A DNA stretch of 32,264 nucleotides from Ilumatobacteraceae bacterium (lineage in GTDB: Bacteria > Actinomycetota > Acidimicrobiia > Acidimicrobiales > Ilumatobacteraceae), in contig JALRBS010000176.1 in the NCBI GenBank assembly GCA_023262325.1, positions 1-32,264 of the forward strand. Reading direction: 5' to 3'. The first letter of the stretch is position 1. Each line of letters starts with the position of its first letter. Below are positions 31,841 through 32,264 of the stretch, piece by piece. A program made the translations under genes and the position numbers. The notes beneath the pieces are model-generated. The model worked only from the letters and a program-made list of their open reading frames with translations, was not told the DNA's origin and did not search any database.

Positions 31841-32129
31841 TCGCCCCAAAAGCCAGTAGGCGTGGGGCTGGCACCAAGACACTTCGGTGGACGTGCCCGA
31901 GCTATGGCTCCTTGAAAACGGAAGAGAAGACAGAACGCCAGTGCGGGCAGTCGGTCAGGGGGAGCTTCGGCTCTTGAGACACGACTGTCTGTCAATTCAC
32001 GTCGCCGGGTTCCCACCCGGTGACATCATTTATCAAGTCAAGACTGCAGTCCCTGAATACATTCCATTCACACTGCGCTCGACCATCAGCCGTTCGGTCG
32101 AAGGGCAACCGCTCGACGATCGACAGGTT
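31841..32129 (+). promoter_or_regulatory. 16S rRNA leader with boxA-like site and hairpins
   Basis: Non-coding stretch between tyrS and 16S rRNA. GGCTCCTTGAAAAC at 31906-31919 resembles the boxA antitermination site. A UUCG-capped hairpin GAGC-TTCG-GCTC lies at 31962-31973. A 10-bp stem GTCGCCGGGT / ACCCGGTGAC with a TCCC loop (one G-U pair) lies at 32001-32024. These fit a leader loaded by Nus factors and processed by RNase III. No tRNA or reading frame with protein-like content is seen. Confidence 0.5.
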
Positions 32130-32264
32130 TTTGTTGGAGAGTTTGATCCTGGCTCAGGACGAACGCTGGCGGCGTGCTTAATACATGCAAGTCGAACGAG
32201 GTTTAGCCGATCTTCGGATTGGCGAAGACCTAGTGGCGAACGGGTGCGTAACACGTGAGAAACC
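32130..32264 (+). rRNA. rrs: 16S ribosomal RNA, 5' end (cut by window edge)
   Basis: The universal 16S opening is present: GGAGAGTTTGATCCTGGCTC, followed by GACGAACGCTGGCGGCGTGC, AATACATGCAAGTCGAACGA and, after a short variable helix, CGAACGGGTGCGTAACACGT. The rest lies beyond the window. The exact 5' end (about 32130-32137) is estimated from the distance to the conserved motif. The GCGGCGTGCTTAA stretch and the short V1 loop are consistent with Actinobacteria, possibly Acidimicrobiia. Confidence 0.96.

Noticed and set aside
4783-32129. Mobile element, CRISPR array, prophage, toxin-antitoxin or defence island
   Set aside because: Every sizeable stretch is explained by housekeeping genes; no transposase, integrase, direct-repeat array, or tRNA-flanked insertion was seen.

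Overview
The window is two unrelated pieces of DNA joined near position 4770. Positions 1 to about 4770 read entirely on the minus strand and look alphaproteobacterial: the end of an alpha/beta hydrolase, two small lipoproteins (one a glycine-zipper surface-antigen type) and a putA that lacks its N-terminus. From about 4770 onward the DNA looks like a chromosome of a high-GC actinobacterium, most likely class Acidimicrobiia. The reasons are the gene order mihF-gmk-rpoZ-coaBC-metK-priA-def-fmt-rsmB, the block infC-rpmI-rplT-tsnR-pheST-arg, a helicase-dead PriA, and the sequence of the 16S rRNA start. At the join both putA and mihF have lost their 5' ends, head to head. That is best read as a metagenome or assembly chimera, not a biological fusion.

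Layout of the right piece. 4766-10174: mihF, gmk, rpoZ, coaBC, metK and priA (nucleotide, transcription, coenzyme A, SAM and replication-restart functions). 10177-10764: a minus-strand RsmC-like methyltransferase, convergent with priA and divergent from def. 10912-13842: def-fmt-rsmB-moaB-like, a tightly overlapping operon for N-formylmethionine handling and rRNA methylation. 13872-15263: hisG, a cold-shock-like protein and an alkyltransferase-like (ATL) protein. 15292-15615: a DUF1844 gene divergent from infC. 15797-21365: infC-rpmI-rplT-tsnR-like and, after a structured leader, pheS-pheT. 21362-21925: a YqgE/AlgH protein. 22008-27916: argC-argB-argD-argF-argR-argH, a mostly overlapping arginine operon that lacks argJ and argG. 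27928-30463: a DODA-type dioxygenase, a MarC-family membrane protein and a DUF2332 protein. 30536-31801: tyrS. 31802-32264: an rRNA promoter, its leader, and the first ~135 nt of 16S rRNA.

Most of the content is core housekeeping. I see no CRISPR array, transposase, prophage or defence island. The most interesting signals are regulatory. At up to nine transcription-unit starts a -10-like hexamer (TANNNT, allowing a change at the first base) ends 5-8 nt, usually 6 nt, before the start codon with no Shine-Dalgarno. This implies widespread leaderless mRNAs, while genes inside operons use Shine-Dalgarno sites or ATGA/GTGA overlaps. The argC promoter is covered by two tandem ARG boxes, consistent with control by the ArgR encoded in the same operon. 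infC appears to start at a rare AUA codon. pheST has a hairpin-rich leader. Convergent gene ends are packed so closely that there is almost no room for intrinsic terminators.
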